This document shows, piece after piece, positions 1 to 10,557 of a stretch of 64,000 nt of DNA. How positions within the stretch are numbered: position 1 is the first letter of the stretch; each line of letters opens with the position of its first letter. The DNA is taken from the NCBI RefSeq assembly GCF_014467015.1, contig NZ_CP058559.1, positions 1,922,001 through 1,986,000 on the forward strand, written 5' to 3'. Made by a program: the position numbers and the translations under genes. This DNA comes from Alkalicella caledoniensis. GTDB taxonomy: Bacteria; Bacillota; Proteinivoracia; Proteinivoracales; Proteinivoracaceae. Below the pieces are notes generated by a model that worked only from the letters and a program-made list of their open reading frames with translations, had not been told where the DNA came from and searched no databases.

Positions 1-91
1 CTATAACTGTCATTGCATAGTTTAAATATGATTGTCTCATTTCACTATTTAAATCAATAGGAACTACTTTTCCATGAGTAAATTCATTCAT
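1..91 (-). CDS. gyrA: DNA gyrase subunit A, N-terminal fragment (continues beyond window)
   Basis: Only the first 30 codons lie in the window. They read MNEFTHGKVVPIDLNSEMRQ and continue SYLNYAMTVI, which matches the conserved GyrA N-terminus (EMRxSYLxYAMxVI). GyrA is the breakage-reunion subunit that pairs with GyrB to introduce negative supercoils. The start at 91 is preceded by an AGAGGTGA ribosome site at about 102-109, and the gene follows gyrB by 33 bp, so gyrB-gyrA is one minus-strand operon. The gene is cut by the window edge, not broken. Confidence 0.9.
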   Translation of the reverse strand, partial: MNEFTHGKVVPIDLNSEMRQSYLNYAMTVI

Positions 92-124
92 TATTATTGT
101 TTCACCTCTTTAAATATCTATAAT

Positions 125-2068
<1,944 letters not shown>

Positions 2069-2193
2069 TTATATTTAAGTACATAAATTACCACCTTAAA
2101 TTATACTTTATATTTACCTATTGTCAAAACACTGTTTTATTTAAAAGAAAAAACAGCATTTAAACACTATAAAAGCAGTCTCTATGACTGCTT

Positions 2194-2463
2194 TTATATA
2201 TCCAGTTTTTTAAATTCACTGGAATTAAAGCCTAGTTTTGCTCTTTTCTTAAGGGTGTTAGCAGCAATTGGAGAGTAATATATCTGATTTTCAGTAACAA
2301 TAAAGGATTTATTGTTACTATCATCAATCTTCAATGTAGTACCTTTCTCTTCATTGGCATTTAAAAATTCTCCAGTTATTTTATTTTCATTTGAAGAGTA
2401 TGAAAAAATACCAATAATATCTCTTGTAGGAATAACAGTATTCCCTCCTATGTGAAGAAACAT
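2194..2463 (-). CDS. remB: RemB/YaaB-like DUF370 small regulatory protein
   Basis: An 89-residue protein starting MFLHIGGNTVIPTRDIIGIF, typical of the DUF370 family (extracellular matrix regulator RemB/YaaB) that always lies between recF and gyrB in Bacilli and Clostridia. The related RemA binds DNA and controls matrix genes in Bacillus; the role of RemB here is inferred from family. A GTG at 2475 extends the frame by four codons, but the AAGGTGGG ribosome site is well spaced (7 nt) only for the ATG at 2463. Confidence 0.85.
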   Translation of the reverse strand: MFLHIGGNTVIPTRDIIGIFSYSSNENKITGEFLNANEEKGTTLKIDDSNNKSFIVTENQIYYSPIAANTLKKRAKLGFNSSEFKKLDI

Positions 2464-2492
2464 TTTGTATCCCACCTTTTTTGATATTTAGA

Positions 2493-3596
2493 TTAAAATA
2501 TTATATTTCCGTTATTTACATTAAAAATATTACCAAAACCTGCAAGATAATCTTCTTTGTCTGTTGTTGTAATAAATGTCTGTATTTTATCTTTAATATT
2601 TTTAATCAAGTAGTTTCTTCTCTTTTCATCTAATTCAGATAGCACATCATCTAATAGTAAAACAGGGTATATCCCCTTCTGAGACATGAACAGTTCAAGT
2701 TCTGCAAGCTTTAAAGATAGTACAGTAGTTCGTTGCTGCCCCTGGGAACCAAACTTCCTAACATTTTTATTATCAATGTTAAGTTGAATGTCATCTCGGT
2801 GAGGACCAATACTTGTTGATCTAATTTCAAGATCTTTTTTTCTATTTTCTTTGTAGTTAAGTAAAATACTTTCTCTAATCTGTTGTTTTGATAACTTTTG
2901 AATATCTCTTTCTGGTAAATAGGATAAATATTCAATTGTGAGGTTTTCCTGATTATCTGTTAGTTTCCTATGTGTAAGACTTGCAAGTATCTTAAGTTTA
3001 TCCAGTGTATCAATTCTCTTCTTTATAATTTCGCTAGCTAAATTCGAGAGTTGTTCGTCAAATATATCCAAAGTCTTTATAAGATCAGCCTTATTTGATT
3101 TTAGGATTTTGTTTCTTGATATCACTATTTTATTATAATCACTTAATAGTTTTGAATAATAGGGTACAAGTTGTGATATTTCTTGATCTAGAAAGTTTCT
3201 TCTAAGGCTTGGACTTCCTTTAACTAACAATAGGTCTTCAGGTGCGAATATAACAACATTGAAAAATCCTAGTAAGTCATTAAAACTCCTTTTTTCAACC
3301 CCATTTATCTTGATCACTTTGCGATTATTCCTATTGTAACCTATTTCAATTGTATTATCTTTGTCATTGATATTAACAATACTTTTTATATAAAAATATT
3401 GTTTGTCCCAATGGATTAAATCATCTTTGTGATAGTTTCTCAATGATTTACCCAGTGAAAGAAAATATATAGCTTCTAGAAGGTTTGTTTTACCTTGAGC
3501 ATTATTCCCTAAAAAGATATTTATATCATTTTTAAATTCTATATCAATATTTTTGTAGTTTCTGAAATTGTTAACGTGTATTTTTTTAATGTACAA
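2493..3596 (-). CDS. recF: DNA replication and repair protein RecF
   Basis: SMC-like ATPase that loads RecA at gaps. Walker A is GNNAQGKTN (about 30-38), the ABC-type signature SQGQQR is near 284-289, and Walker B VLLLDD is near 312-317. The length of 367 residues is normal. The start is a TTG (codon at 3596-3594) with GGGAG 8 nt upstream; no better start is available because residues MYIKKIHVNNFRNY are the family N-terminus. It follows yaaA by about 20 bp in the dnaA-side operon. Confidence 0.95.
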   Translation of the reverse strand: MYIKKIHVNNFRNYKNIDIEFKNDINIFLGNNAQGKTNLLEAIYFLSLGKSLRNYHKDDLIHWDKQYFYIKSIVNINDKDNTIEIGYNRNNRKVIKINGVEKRSFNDLLGFFNVVIFAPEDLLLVKGSPSLRRNFLDQEISQLVPYYSKLLSDYNKIVISRNKILKSNKADLIKTLDIFDEQLSNLASEIIKKRIDTLDKLKILASLTHRKLTDNQENLTIEYLSYLPERDIQKLSKQQIRESILLNYKENRKKDLEIRSTSIGPHRDDIQLNIDNKNVRKFGSQGQQRTTVLSLKLAELELFMSQKGIYPVLLLDDVLSELDEKRRNYLIKNIKDKIQTFITTTDKEDYLAGFGNIFNVNNGNIIF

Positions 3597-3616
3597 CCTA
3601 CCAGCTCCCTGGCTAC

Positions 3617-3829
3617 TTAGATGATGATAAATTCATCAACATCTTCGATAATAATAGAATCATTTGAATATAGTTTTCTACCTCTTCTTATTTCAACTTC
3701 TCCATTTACTTTAATAATACCTTGCTGAATAATTTCTTTAGCTTCTCCACCACTACTAACTAAGTTAATTAGCTTAAGAAACTGTTGTAGTTGAATATAC
3801 TCTGTTTCAATCTTTACTCTTTGAGCCAT
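3617..3829 (-). CDS. yaaA: S4-domain RNA-binding protein YaaA/RlbA
   Basis: A 70-residue S4 RNA-binding domain protein (QFLKLINLVSSGGEAK, then IKVNGEVEIRRGRKL), the small protein invariably found between dnaN and recF in Firmicutes. The family has been linked to ribosome assembly. GGAGGT is well placed before the ATG at 3829. The gene lies 14 bp after dnaN and 20 bp before recF, so it is cotranscribed with them. Confidence 0.92.
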   Translation of the reverse strand: MAQRVKIETEYIQLQQFLKLINLVSSGGEAKEIIQQGIIKVNGEVEIRRGRKLYSNDSIIIEDVDEFIII

Positions 3830-3843
3830 TTAATACTACCTCC

Positions 3844-4950
3844 CTAGGCTGTTCTTATTGGTAGAACTAAGTATAAAAAGTTGTCTCCTATTGCTGGCTT
3901 TATAAGACAAGGATTAAAAGCTCCTGAAAACTCCATGGTAATCTCAGGACAGTCAACTATTTTAAGACAGTCTGTAATAAGTTTAGCATTAAAAGCAATA
4001 ACAAGATCTTCTCCTTCTTTTTCAATAGCGATGTTCTCATCAGAGCTTCCAAGGTTAGGATTGTTGGATTTTATGTTTAATACATTATCTAGATTAAACT
4101 TAACCAAGCTCCTACTACCATCTCTAGATAGTAGCTCAGCTCTTTCTATTGCATTTAATAAGTCCTTAGTAGTAATTTTGATTTTCGTTTTATACTCTTT
4201 AGGAATTATTTGTTCGTATGGAGGATATTTTCCCTCAATTACCCTAGTGCTAAAGGTTATATGGTCTAAAACAAAGAAAACAATATTGTTATTTACATAG
4301 ATATCAATGTTTTTATCATCATCTTCAAGAAGAATCCTCTGTAGCTCATTAACTGCTCTACCTGGTACTACTGTTTTTATTTCAGACTCTACTTCATCTG
4401 TAACTATGCCAATTCTGTAGGATAGTCTGTGACCATCTGTAGCTACCATATTAAAAGTATTATTTTTAATTTCAAATAAGACCCCTGTTAGGACAGGTCT
4501 AATTTCTTCTGTGGCTATGGAGATCACAGTTTGCTTTATCATGCTTTTAAAAATATTTTCACTTATACTTATGCTCTTTTGATCAGGTATTTTTGGAAAT
4601 TCAGGAAATTCGCTACTGTTTTGACCTGTAAGTTGGATATTTACTGACCCTGATTTAATAAATACGACCTTTTCATCATTTATTGTTAAATTAAGTTCAC
4701 CTTTAGGAAGTTTCCTAACTATATCACCAAATATTTTAGCCTGAAGTATAATTTCACCATCATTGATACCTTTTACATCTAATTTATATTCTATTGCTAC
4801 CTCAAGGTCCGTTGCTTTTATGGTAAGTTCGTCTCCCTTTAGTACTAATAAAACACCTGAAAGTATAGGAATAGTTGACTTTGATGAAATTCCCCTTTGA
4901 GTAACAGATAGTGCTGTAAGTAAATCTTCTTGGGAACATAAAAATTCCAT
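3844..4950 (-). CDS. dnaN: DNA polymerase III beta subunit (sliding clamp)
   Basis: Processivity clamp of DNA polymerase III. The 368-residue protein has the expected three-domain DnaN pattern: N-terminal MEFLCSQEDLLTALSVTQRG, ATDLEVAIEY near 60, ATDGHRLSYR near 175, and the C-terminal LVLPIRTA resembling the family end that completes the clamp binding pocket. The start ATG at 4950 has AGGGGGAA upstream. It lies 170 bp downstream of dnaA; that gap holds further DnaA boxes. Confidence 0.97.
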   Translation of the reverse strand: MEFLCSQEDLLTALSVTQRGISSKSTIPILSGVLLVLKGDELTIKATDLEVAIEYKLDVKGINDGEIILQAKIFGDIVRKLPKGELNLTINDEKVVFIKSGSVNIQLTGQNSSEFPEFPKIPDQKSISISENIFKSMIKQTVISIATEEIRPVLTGVLFEIKNNTFNMVATDGHRLSYRIGIVTDEVESEIKTVVPGRAVNELQRILLEDDDKNIDIYVNNNIVFFVLDHITFSTRVIEGKYPPYEQIIPKEYKTKIKITTKDLLNAIERAELLSRDGSRSLVKFNLDNVLNIKSNNPNLGSSDENIAIEKEGEDLVIAFNAKLITDCLKIVDCPEITMEFSGAFNPCLIKPAIGDNFLYLVLPIRTA

Positions 4951-5120
4951 GAATATTTCCCCCTTATATTTAATAAATATATATATTAATTAATAGTCAT
5001 AGTAATAAGGCCTGTTAGTAATGTTTATAAGTGCATAACGACCATATAAATAATGTCTTAAAGGTCTTTGATAAAGTTGTGGATAATAGGGAAAATTATT
5101 CACAATTATCCACATGTGGA
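4951..5120. other. dnaA-dnaN intergenic part of oriC with DnaA boxes and AT-rich stretch
   Basis: Three DnaA-box-like 9-mers are visible: TGTGGATAA at 5078-5086, TTATTCACA at 5096-5104 and TTATCCACA at 5106-5114. The last overlaps a CCACATGTGG palindrome. Next to them, towards dnaN, is an AT-only run (about 4970-4993) that could be the unwinding element. Read on the minus strand, about 4985-5010 gives TACTATGACTATTAATTAAT, which loosely resembles DnaA-trio repeats. Together with the cluster upstream of dnaA this suggests a bipartite origin as in Bacillus subtilis; the duplex-unwinding role is inferred. Confidence 0.65.
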
Positions 5121-6464
5121 TTATTTATTGATCTTCTTAACAATATTTTGAAGTTCTAGTGCATAATTTTTATTAGCTTCCAAGTCATTTTTTACTTTAT
5201 CGTGTGCATGAAGGACAGTAGTATGATCTCTACCACCAAAACTCTCACCTATTTTAGGTAAGGAATGGTCCGTAAGTTCTCTACAAAGATACATGGCAAT
5301 TTGTCTAGGATGTGCTACAGCCCTAGTCCTTTTTTTAGCCTTGAAATCTTCTATTTTCAGACCGAAATGATCAGCAACCACTTCTTGAACCTTTTCAATG
5401 GTAATTACGTCTGGTTTATTATCAGGTAGAATATCCTTCAATGCTTGTTGTGCTACCTCAGGAGAAATTTCTTGTCCTGTCATTGAGCTATAAGCCATAA
5501 CTCTTGTTAATGCTCCTTCTAACTCACGTATGTTTGTCGCCACTTTATTAGCTATAAACATAAAAACTGAATTGGGAATATCTAAATTTTCCAAGTCCGC
5601 TTTTTTTCGAAGGATTGCCTCCCTGGTTTCTAAATCAGGTGATTGTATATCAGTGATAAGACCCCACTCAAACCTAGATCTTAACCTATCTTCTAAGGTT
5701 GGTATCTCTTTTGGTGGTCTATCACTTGAGATTATTATTTGTTTATTATTCTCGTGCAATGTATTAAATGTATGAAAAAATTCTTCTTGAGTTTGTTCTT
5801 TACCTGCCAAAAACTGAATATCATCTATAAGTAAAACATCAACGGTTCTATACTTATTTCTAAATTCTACTGTTTTATTGTCCCTGATTGCATTAATAAA
5901 CTCATTTGTGAACTTTTCCGTTGAAATATAGACAACCCTACCATCGCTATTTTGTTCAAGTACATAGTGGCCTATGGCGTTCATTAAGTGGGTTTTGCCT
6001 AAACCAACCCCTCCATAGATAAATAAAGGATTATATGCTTTAGCAGGTGCTTCAGCTACAGCCAAAGATGCAGCATGGGCGAACCTATTACTATTACCAA
6101 TTACAAAAGTTTCAAATGTATACTTAGGGTTTAGTGGTGCAGTTACTAAATCATCCATATTTCTATCAGTGGCAGTAAATTTCTTTTTAGGTTGCTTAAC
6201 ACTTATGGACTTATCTTGAGGTACAACAAAATTAACCTCATATTCTTCGGCAGTAATTTGTTTTAATATGTCCTTAATAAGGCCAGAATACCTATTTTCT
6301 AACCATTCTTTAGTAAAATCATTTGGAACACCAACTATAATAGTTGACTCATACATTGTAATAGGCGTAGTACCTTGTAGCCAGGTTTCAAAACTAGGCT
6401 TACTTAACTTAGTTTCCATATTTTTTAAAACCTCTGCCCATAAATTATTCAAGAACGAACTCAT
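5121..6464 (-). CDS. dnaA: Chromosomal replication initiator DnaA
   Basis: AAA+ initiator that binds DnaA boxes and opens oriC. Domain I is at 1-80, a short linker follows, then the AAA+ domain with Walker [10 protein letters not shown] (151-159) and Walker B LLIDD (211-215), and the C-terminal helix-turn-helix with the signature [15 protein letters not shown] from about 410. The length of 447 residues is standard. TAGGAGGTTGTATT precedes the ATG at 6464. DnaA-box clusters lie on both sides, implying autoregulation as known for the family. Confidence 0.98.
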   Translation of the reverse strand: MSSFLNNLWAEVLKNMETKLSKPSFETWLQGTTPITMYESTIIVGVPNDFTKEWLENRYSGLIKDILKQITAEEYEVNFVVPQDKSISVKQPKKKFTATDRNMDDLVTAPLNPKYTFETFVIGNSNRFAHAASLAVAEAPAKAYNPLFIYGGVGLGKTHLMNAIGHYVLEQNSDGRVVYISTEKFTNEFINAIRDNKTVEFRNKYRTVDVLLIDDIQFLAGKEQTQEEFFHTFNTLHENNKQIIISSDRPPKEIPTLEDRLRSRFEWGLITDIQSPDLETREAILRKKADLENLDIPNSVFMFIANKVATNIRELEGALTRVMAYSSMTGQEISPEVAQQALKDILPDNKPDVITIEKVQEVVADHFGLKIEDFKAKKRTRAVAHPRQIAMYLCRELTDHSLPKIGESFGGRDHTTVLHAHDKVKNDLEANKNYALELQNIVKKINK

Positions 6465-6946
6465 AATACAACCTCCTAAAGCAGATCCTATAAATTTTTT
6501 ATAATATATGTGGAAAAATCAATGTGGATAAGAGAAAAAAATATAATTATCCACATTCTATTGGGAATAAAAGAATAACCAACTGTTAACTGTGAATAAT
6601 TATATAAGAGATATTAACAAGTATTGAATTAATATCCACAATGAGATTAGATAAAAGAAGTAATAAAAACAAAAGCTTATGTTATTTTTCCACAGTATCA
6701 ACATATGAAATAAAATAACAGTTATCCACATAGTTATACACAAGCTGTTGATAAGTCTTTCTGTGGATAAACTAGAGTAACATAAACAGTTTATCAAATT
6801 AATCCACAGACTGCAATAAAAATCGAAAGATTAATCCACAGTTCGACAAGTTTTTTGGGGATAACTCTTATTATCCACAATCTTGACATACTGGGACATG
6901 TTAATGTATAATATCTTTTAGCGTAATTAAGGGGGTGGAAACGAAT
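6465..6946. other. Replication origin oriC: DnaA-box cluster between dnaA and rpmH
   Basis: This AT-rich spacer separates leftward dnaA from rightward rpmH. DnaA boxes seen: TGTGGATAA at 6523-6531 and 6762-6770; TTATCCACA at 6547-6555, 6722-6730 and 6871-6879; one-mismatch forms at 6591-6599 (TGTGAATAA), 6632-6640 (ATATCCACA), 6734-6742 (TTATACACA), 6746-6754 (TGTTGATAA), 6800-6808 and 6832-6840 (TAATCCACA). At least five consensus and six near-consensus sites in about 360 bp, and the switch of gene direction, mark the origin. Confidence 0.93.
6883..6912 (+). promoter_or_regulatory. rpmH promoter
   Basis: TTGACA at 6883-6888 and TATAAT at 6907-6912 are both perfect consensus, with an 18-nt spacer, 34 bp before the rpmH start. 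The -35 box begins 4 bp after the last DnaA box (6871-6879), so DnaA binding could affect rpmH transcription; that last point is inference. Confidence 0.85.
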
Positions 6947-7081
6947 ATGAAAAGAACATACCAACCCAAAGTTAGAAGACGTAAATCAAACCACGGGTTC
7001 CTACACAGAATGAGTACAAAAGCTGGACGTAATATTTTAAAGCGCCGTCGTCAGAAGGCAAGAAAAAGGTTAAGTGCATAA
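6947..7081 (+). CDS. rpmH: Ribosomal protein bL34
   Basis: A 44-residue, very basic protein: [20 protein letters not shown], then the [20 protein letters not shown] stretch and LSA. This is the full-length L34 sequence of the large ribosomal subunit. GGGGGTGG precedes the ATG. It is the first gene of the rightward rpmH-rnpA-yidD-yidC-jag cluster next to oriC, the classic bacterial arrangement. Confidence 0.98.
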   Translation: MKRTYQPKVRRRKSNHGFLHRMSTKAGRNILKRRRQKARKRLSA

Positions 7082-7103
7082 GGCTGCTTTTAGTAGCCTT
7101 TTT
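7080..7103 (+). terminator. Weak hairpin terminator/attenuator after rpmH
   Basis: Arms AAGGCT (7080-7085) and AGCCTT (7095-7100) followed by a short T run. It begins in the rpmH stop codon and lies 29 bp before rnpA, so it probably lowers rnpA expression relative to the far more abundant L34. Confidence 0.6.
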
Positions 7104-7131
7104 GTGCATTAATTTATCGGAGCTGAAAATA

Positions 7132-7491
7132 ATGTATAATGGTTTTTTACCACTTAGAAAAAATGCTGATTTTAGAAACATCTATAATAAAGGAAAATCT
7201 CTATCTACTAAAAATATTGTTATCTATTATAGTAAAAGTGATAGTACAGGTAGGGTTGGCTTTGTAGTAAGTAAAAAGATAGGTAAAGCCATTGTTAGAA
7301 ATAGATTCAAGAGGATGATAAGAGAAGCATTTAGAACTACTAACATTCCATTAGAGCCTAATCTCGACATTATTATTTTGGCAAGACCTAGGATTTTAGA
7401 TGCTGACTATTTCTCTATTAGAAAAGACTTAGTTTATCTATGTAAAAAGATTAAAAAACAAGTTTTGTTGAGTGAAGAGAACAATGGTTAA
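7132..7491 (+). CDS. rnpA: Ribonuclease P protein component
   Basis: Protein subunit of RNase P, which matures tRNA 5' ends. The 119-residue product starts MYNGFLPLRKNADFRNIYNKG and carries the family RNR signature region GKAIVRNRFKRMIREAFR (about residues 56-73). A TTG frame start at 7102 would add ten residues, but GGAG at 7119-7122 fits the ATG at 7132 and gives the usual family length. It overlaps yidD by 8 nt. Confidence 0.95.
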   Translation: MYNGFLPLRKNADFRNIYNKGKSLSTKNIVIYYSKSDSTGRVGFVVSKKIGKAIVRNRFKRMIREAFRTTNIPLEPNLDIIILARPRILDADYFSIRKDLVYLCKKIKKQVLLSEENNG

Positions 7492-7693
7492 GGTAATGTT
7501 AATTTTACTAAACTTCTATCAAAAGAGCATTTCCCCAATAAAGGGTCCAACCTGTAGGTTTTACCCAACTTGTTCTGAATACTCTAAACAAGCCTTTTTA
7601 AAGTATGGATTTATTAAAGGATTTATGTTAACTGTAAAAAGGGTATCAAGGTGTCACCCTTTTAATGAGGGTGGCTATGATCCTTTACAGTAG
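7484..7693 (+). CDS. yidD: Membrane protein insertion efficiency factor YidD
   Basis: A 69-residue YidD family protein: LNFYQKSISP near the N-terminus, then GPTCRFYPTCSEYSKQA with three conserved cysteines, and the C-terminal RCHPFNEGGYDP. It assists YidC-dependent membrane protein insertion. GTG at 7472 and ATG at 7484 are both possible; neither has a strong ribosome site and translation is probably coupled to rnpA. I prefer 7484. Confidence 0.93.
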   Translation: MVKVMLILLNFYQKSISPIKGPTCRFYPTCSEYSKQAFLKYGFIKGFMLTVKRVSRCHPFNEGGYDPLQ

Positions 7694-7709
7694 TTAAAGG
7701 GGGATAAAG

Positions 7710-8387
7710 ATGAATTTTATAGGTCAAATATTATTTAACTTACTTTCTTTCTTTTATGACATTACTAATAGCTATGGTATAGCTATAGTTTTGCTTACTT
7801 TGGTTTTTAGGTTTGTAACTTTTCCACTGAACTTAAAACAAATCAAATCTACCAAGGCAATGAATGCCCTAGTTCCAGAAAGAAAAAAATTAGAAGAAAA
7901 GTATAAAAATGATAAGCAAAAGCTAAACGAAGAAATGATGCAGCTTTATCAAAAACATAAAATTAATCCTTTAGCAGGCTGTTTACCAATGCTAATTCAA
8001 TTTCCTGTGTTTATTGCAATGTTTAACGTAGTTAAAAACTTTCCAAAAGAGATGAGTGATGTGGCAGGGTTTTCTTCAGTTTTCCTAGGGATTGACTTAG
8101 CTAGCATAGGCAGGCAACTTGGTGTAATAGGATTTATTTTACCAGCTTTAGCTGGGATAACTACCTATTTACAAACTAAACAAAGCATGGCAGACAACCC
8201 TCAGGCAGCCCAAGGTGGTATGGGAGCTATGACTTCTATAATGCCTGTAATGATAACTTATTTTAGTTACATACAGCCCGCTGGTCTTGCACTTTACTGG
8301 TTATTAGGTAATATTTTCTCAATAGGTCAACATCACCTATTAAGCAAACATGTTGTAAAACTACCTGAAAAACAAGGGGAGGCGTAA
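7710..8387 (+). CDS. yidC: Membrane protein insertase YidC/Oxa1 (SpoIIIJ-like)
   Basis: A 225-residue Oxa1-type insertase without the large periplasmic domain, as in Gram-positives. Core motifs are MKxxNALVPERKKLEEKYK-like cytoplasmic hairpin (about 48-68), INPLAGCLPMLIQFPVFIAM (about 89-108), and FSYIQPAGLALYWLLGNIFS (about 189-208). About five membrane segments are expected. No clear N-terminal lipobox: the protein starts MNFIGQILFNLLSFFYDIT. AGGGGGATAAAG precedes the start; it lies directly before jag. Confidence 0.95.
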   Translation: MNFIGQILFNLLSFFYDITNSYGIAIVLLTLVFRFVTFPLNLKQIKSTKAMNALVPERKKLEEKYKNDKQKLNEEMMQLYQKHKINPLAGCLPMLIQFPVFIAMFNVVKNFPKEMSDVAGFSSVFLGIDLASIGRQLGVIGFILPALAGITTYLQTKQSMADNPQAAQGGMGAMTSIMPVMITYFSYIQPAGLALYWLLGNIFSIGQHHLLSKHVVKLPEKQGEA

Positions 8388-8389
8388 TA

Positions 8390-9007
8390 ATGAGAGTTGT
8401 TGAAATATCTGCTAAAACAATTGATGAGGCATTAGCTGAGGGATTACAACAACTTGCTCTTGCAAAAGATGAAGTAGAATATGAAGTAATTGAATATCCA
8501 ACTAAAGGCATCCTAGGAATAATGGCTAAGCCAGCTAAACTTCGTATAGTGGAAAAGTTTCTACCAAAAAAAGAGATAGAGAAATTTCTGAAAAACACTC
8601 TAGAATCTTTTAATGTAAATTACGAATTAGAGCTTATTGAGTACTCTGACTACATCAAAGCAAACATTAGTGGAGACGATTTAGCTATTTTAATTGGGAA
8701 ACATGGAAAAACAATTGATGCACTGCAATATCTTCTTTCCTTGACAATCAACAAAAAGACTGAAGAATATGTAAAAGTGCTTCTAGACGTAAATGGTTAT
8801 AGATTAAAAAGAGAACAGACCCTAGAAAATTTAGCTATTAGGCAAGGTCAAAGGGCTAAGGCCATAGGGAAAAAAATTATTCTAGAGCCAATGAATGCCC
8901 TTGAAAGAAGAATTATTCATAGTGTACTAAATGACGATGCTGGACTAGAAACATATAGTGAAGGTGAAGAACCTCACCGTAGAGTTGTAATAGAGCCCCT
9001 AAAATAA
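8390..9007 (+). CDS. jag: RNA-binding protein Jag/KhpB
   Basis: A 205-residue protein with the Jag_N domain (VVEISAKTIDEALAEGLQQL at 2-21), a KH domain with DLAILIGKHGKTIDALQYL (about 97-115), and a C-terminal R3H domain (about 140-205, with LEPMNALERRIIH and GEEPHRRVVI). It binds RNA with KhpA in related bacteria and affects cell-wall and sporulation genes. It starts 2 bp after the yidC stop, with GGGGAGGCG upstream. Confidence 0.95.
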   Translation: MRVVEISAKTIDEALAEGLQQLALAKDEVEYEVIEYPTKGILGIMAKPAKLRIVEKFLPKKEIEKFLKNTLESFNVNYELELIEYSDYIKANISGDDLAILIGKHGKTIDALQYLLSLTINKKTEEYVKVLLDVNGYRLKREQTLENLAIRQGQRAKAIGKKIILEPMNALERRIIHSVLNDDAGLETYSEGEEPHRRVVIEPLK

Positions 9008-9012
9008 AATAG

Positions 9013-9050
9013 ATAACCAGTTGGCGGTTTACGTTAGCTGGTTATTTTTG
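9013..9050 (+). terminator. Terminator after jag
   Basis: Perfect 8-bp arms ATAACCAG (9013-9020) and CTGGTTAT (9038-9045), followed by TTTTTGTTTT. It closes the rpmH-jag cluster. Confidence 0.8.
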
Positions 9051-9105
9051 TTTTAGCATAGGAGTGCTTTTTTAAAAATTATTATTATGGTATTATGTAA
9101 TAAAT

Positions 9106-9135
9106 TTGATTTAATTGCTAAAATTATTGTATAAG
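9106..9135 (+). promoter_or_regulatory. Possible mnmE promoter
   Basis: TTGATT (9106-9111) and TATAAG (9130-9135), 18-nt spacer, about 30 bp before mnmE. Each box differs by one or two bases from consensus. Confidence 0.45.
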
Positions 9136-9164
9136 GTTGTTTTTAAAAAATAGAGGTGAATTCA

Positions 9165-10544
9165 ATGATAGACGACACTATAGTAGCTGTAGCAACAGCT
9201 GTAGGAAAAAGTGGTGTAGGTATAGTTAGAGTCAGTGGTAAAAGTGCCATCCATATTGTCAATAAAGTTTTTAGATCATCAAGTGGTAAAAGTTTACTGG
9301 ACTTAAGAAGCAACACAATTAACTACGGATTTGTTGAAAGAGAAAATAAGATTATTGACGAAGTACTGGTTTCTTTATTTAGAGGACCTAAATCTTATAC
9401 TGGTGAAGATGTTGTAGAGATAAACTGTCATGGTGGCCCAATTCCAATTAAACTAACAATGGAACTATTGCTAACCTTTGATTGTAGATTAGCTGAGCCT
9501 GGTGAATTTACAAGAAGAGCTTTTCTAAATGGTAGAATTGATTTATCCCAAGCAGAGGGGATAATGGATATAATATCAGCTAAAACTGATTTAAGCCTAG
9601 ATGCTGCCACTAAGCAAGTTTTAGGTAAACTCTCTAGTATGATTAATGAACTAAATGAAAGTATTATAAGCTCACTTGCATTGATAGAGGCAACAATAGA
9701 TTATCCTGATGAAGTATTCGAGAGTATTGATGTTGATACCATTTCTAATAGCCTTAATGATGTAATAAATGAGTTGAATAATTTATTATTAACAGCAAAG
9801 ACAGGTAAAATATTGAGGGATGGAATAAAAACTACCATAGTCGGTAAACCGAATGTGGGGAAATCATCCCTTTTAAACTCCCTATTAGAGCAGCAAAGGG
9901 CTATTGTAACTGATATACCAGGTACTACACGGGATATACTAGAAGAACAGATAAGTATAAATGGTGTTCCCCTTGTACTTGTTGATACTGCAGGAATAAG
10001 AGAAACCGATGATGTTGTAGAAAGAATAGGGGTAGAAAGAAGTAAAAGTGCAATAAATGAAAGTAACTTGGTTCTGTTTGTATTAGATGGATCAAAAGAG
10101 TGGGAAGAGTATGATCAGAAAATATTGGAACTGATAAAAGGGAAAAAAGTCATTATATTGATTAACAAGCTTGATTTGCCACAAATGATGGATATAAATA
10201 TAATAGCTAATAAAACAGGAGTGGAAAATATTATAAATGTTTCCATAGAGAAAAATATAAATTTAGAGGAACTAAAAAATGAAATATTCTCTATGTATGA
10301 GATAAGTGATATTGAAGATCAAACAATGAATACAATGATAACCAATTTAAGACATGAAAAAGCCATAAAGGATGCTGTTAAAAACCTTATGGAAGCAATA
10401 GAAAATATAGAAGCAGGGATGCCATTAGATATAGTAGCCATAGATATCAAAGATGCCTGGGAAAACCTAGGCAAAGTTTCAGGCTCATCTTTGAATAAAA
10501 ATATTGTTGATGAGATTTTTTCGAGATTTTGTTTAGGGAAATGA
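9165..10544 (+). CDS. mnmE: tRNA modification GTPase MnmE (TrmE)
   Basis: GTPase that with MnmG installs the cmnm5 group on wobble uridines. The N-terminal domain contains [20 protein letters not shown], the G domain has [10 protein letters not shown] (about 221-230), DTAGIRET and NKLD, and the protein ends FCLGK with the invariant C-terminal cysteine. A GTG at 9156 is in frame, but GAGGTGA is spaced for the ATG at 9165. The gene is followed after 13 bp by mnmG. Confidence 0.97.
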   Translation: MIDDTIVAVATAVGKSGVGIVRVSGKSAIHIVNKVFRSSSGKSLLDLRSNTINYGFVERENKIIDEVLVSLFRGPKSYTGEDVVEINCHGGPIPIKLTMELLLTFDCRLAEPGEFTRRAFLNGRIDLSQAEGIMDIISAKTDLSLDAATKQVLGKLSSMINELNESIISSLALIEATIDYPDEVFESIDVDTISNSLNDVINELNNLLLTAKTGKILRDGIKTTIVGKPNVGKSSLLNSLLEQQRAIVTDIPGTTRDILEEQISINGVPLVLVDTAGIRETDDVVERIGVERSKSAINESNLVLFVLDGSKEWEEYDQKILELIKGKKVIILINKLDLPQMMDINIIANKTGVENIINVSIEKNINLEELKNEIFSMYEISDIEDQTMNTMITNLRHEKAIKDAVKNLMEAIENIEAGMPLDIVAIDIKDAWENLGKVSGSSLNKNIVDEIFSRFCLGK

Positions 10545-10557
10545 AAGAGGTGTAATT

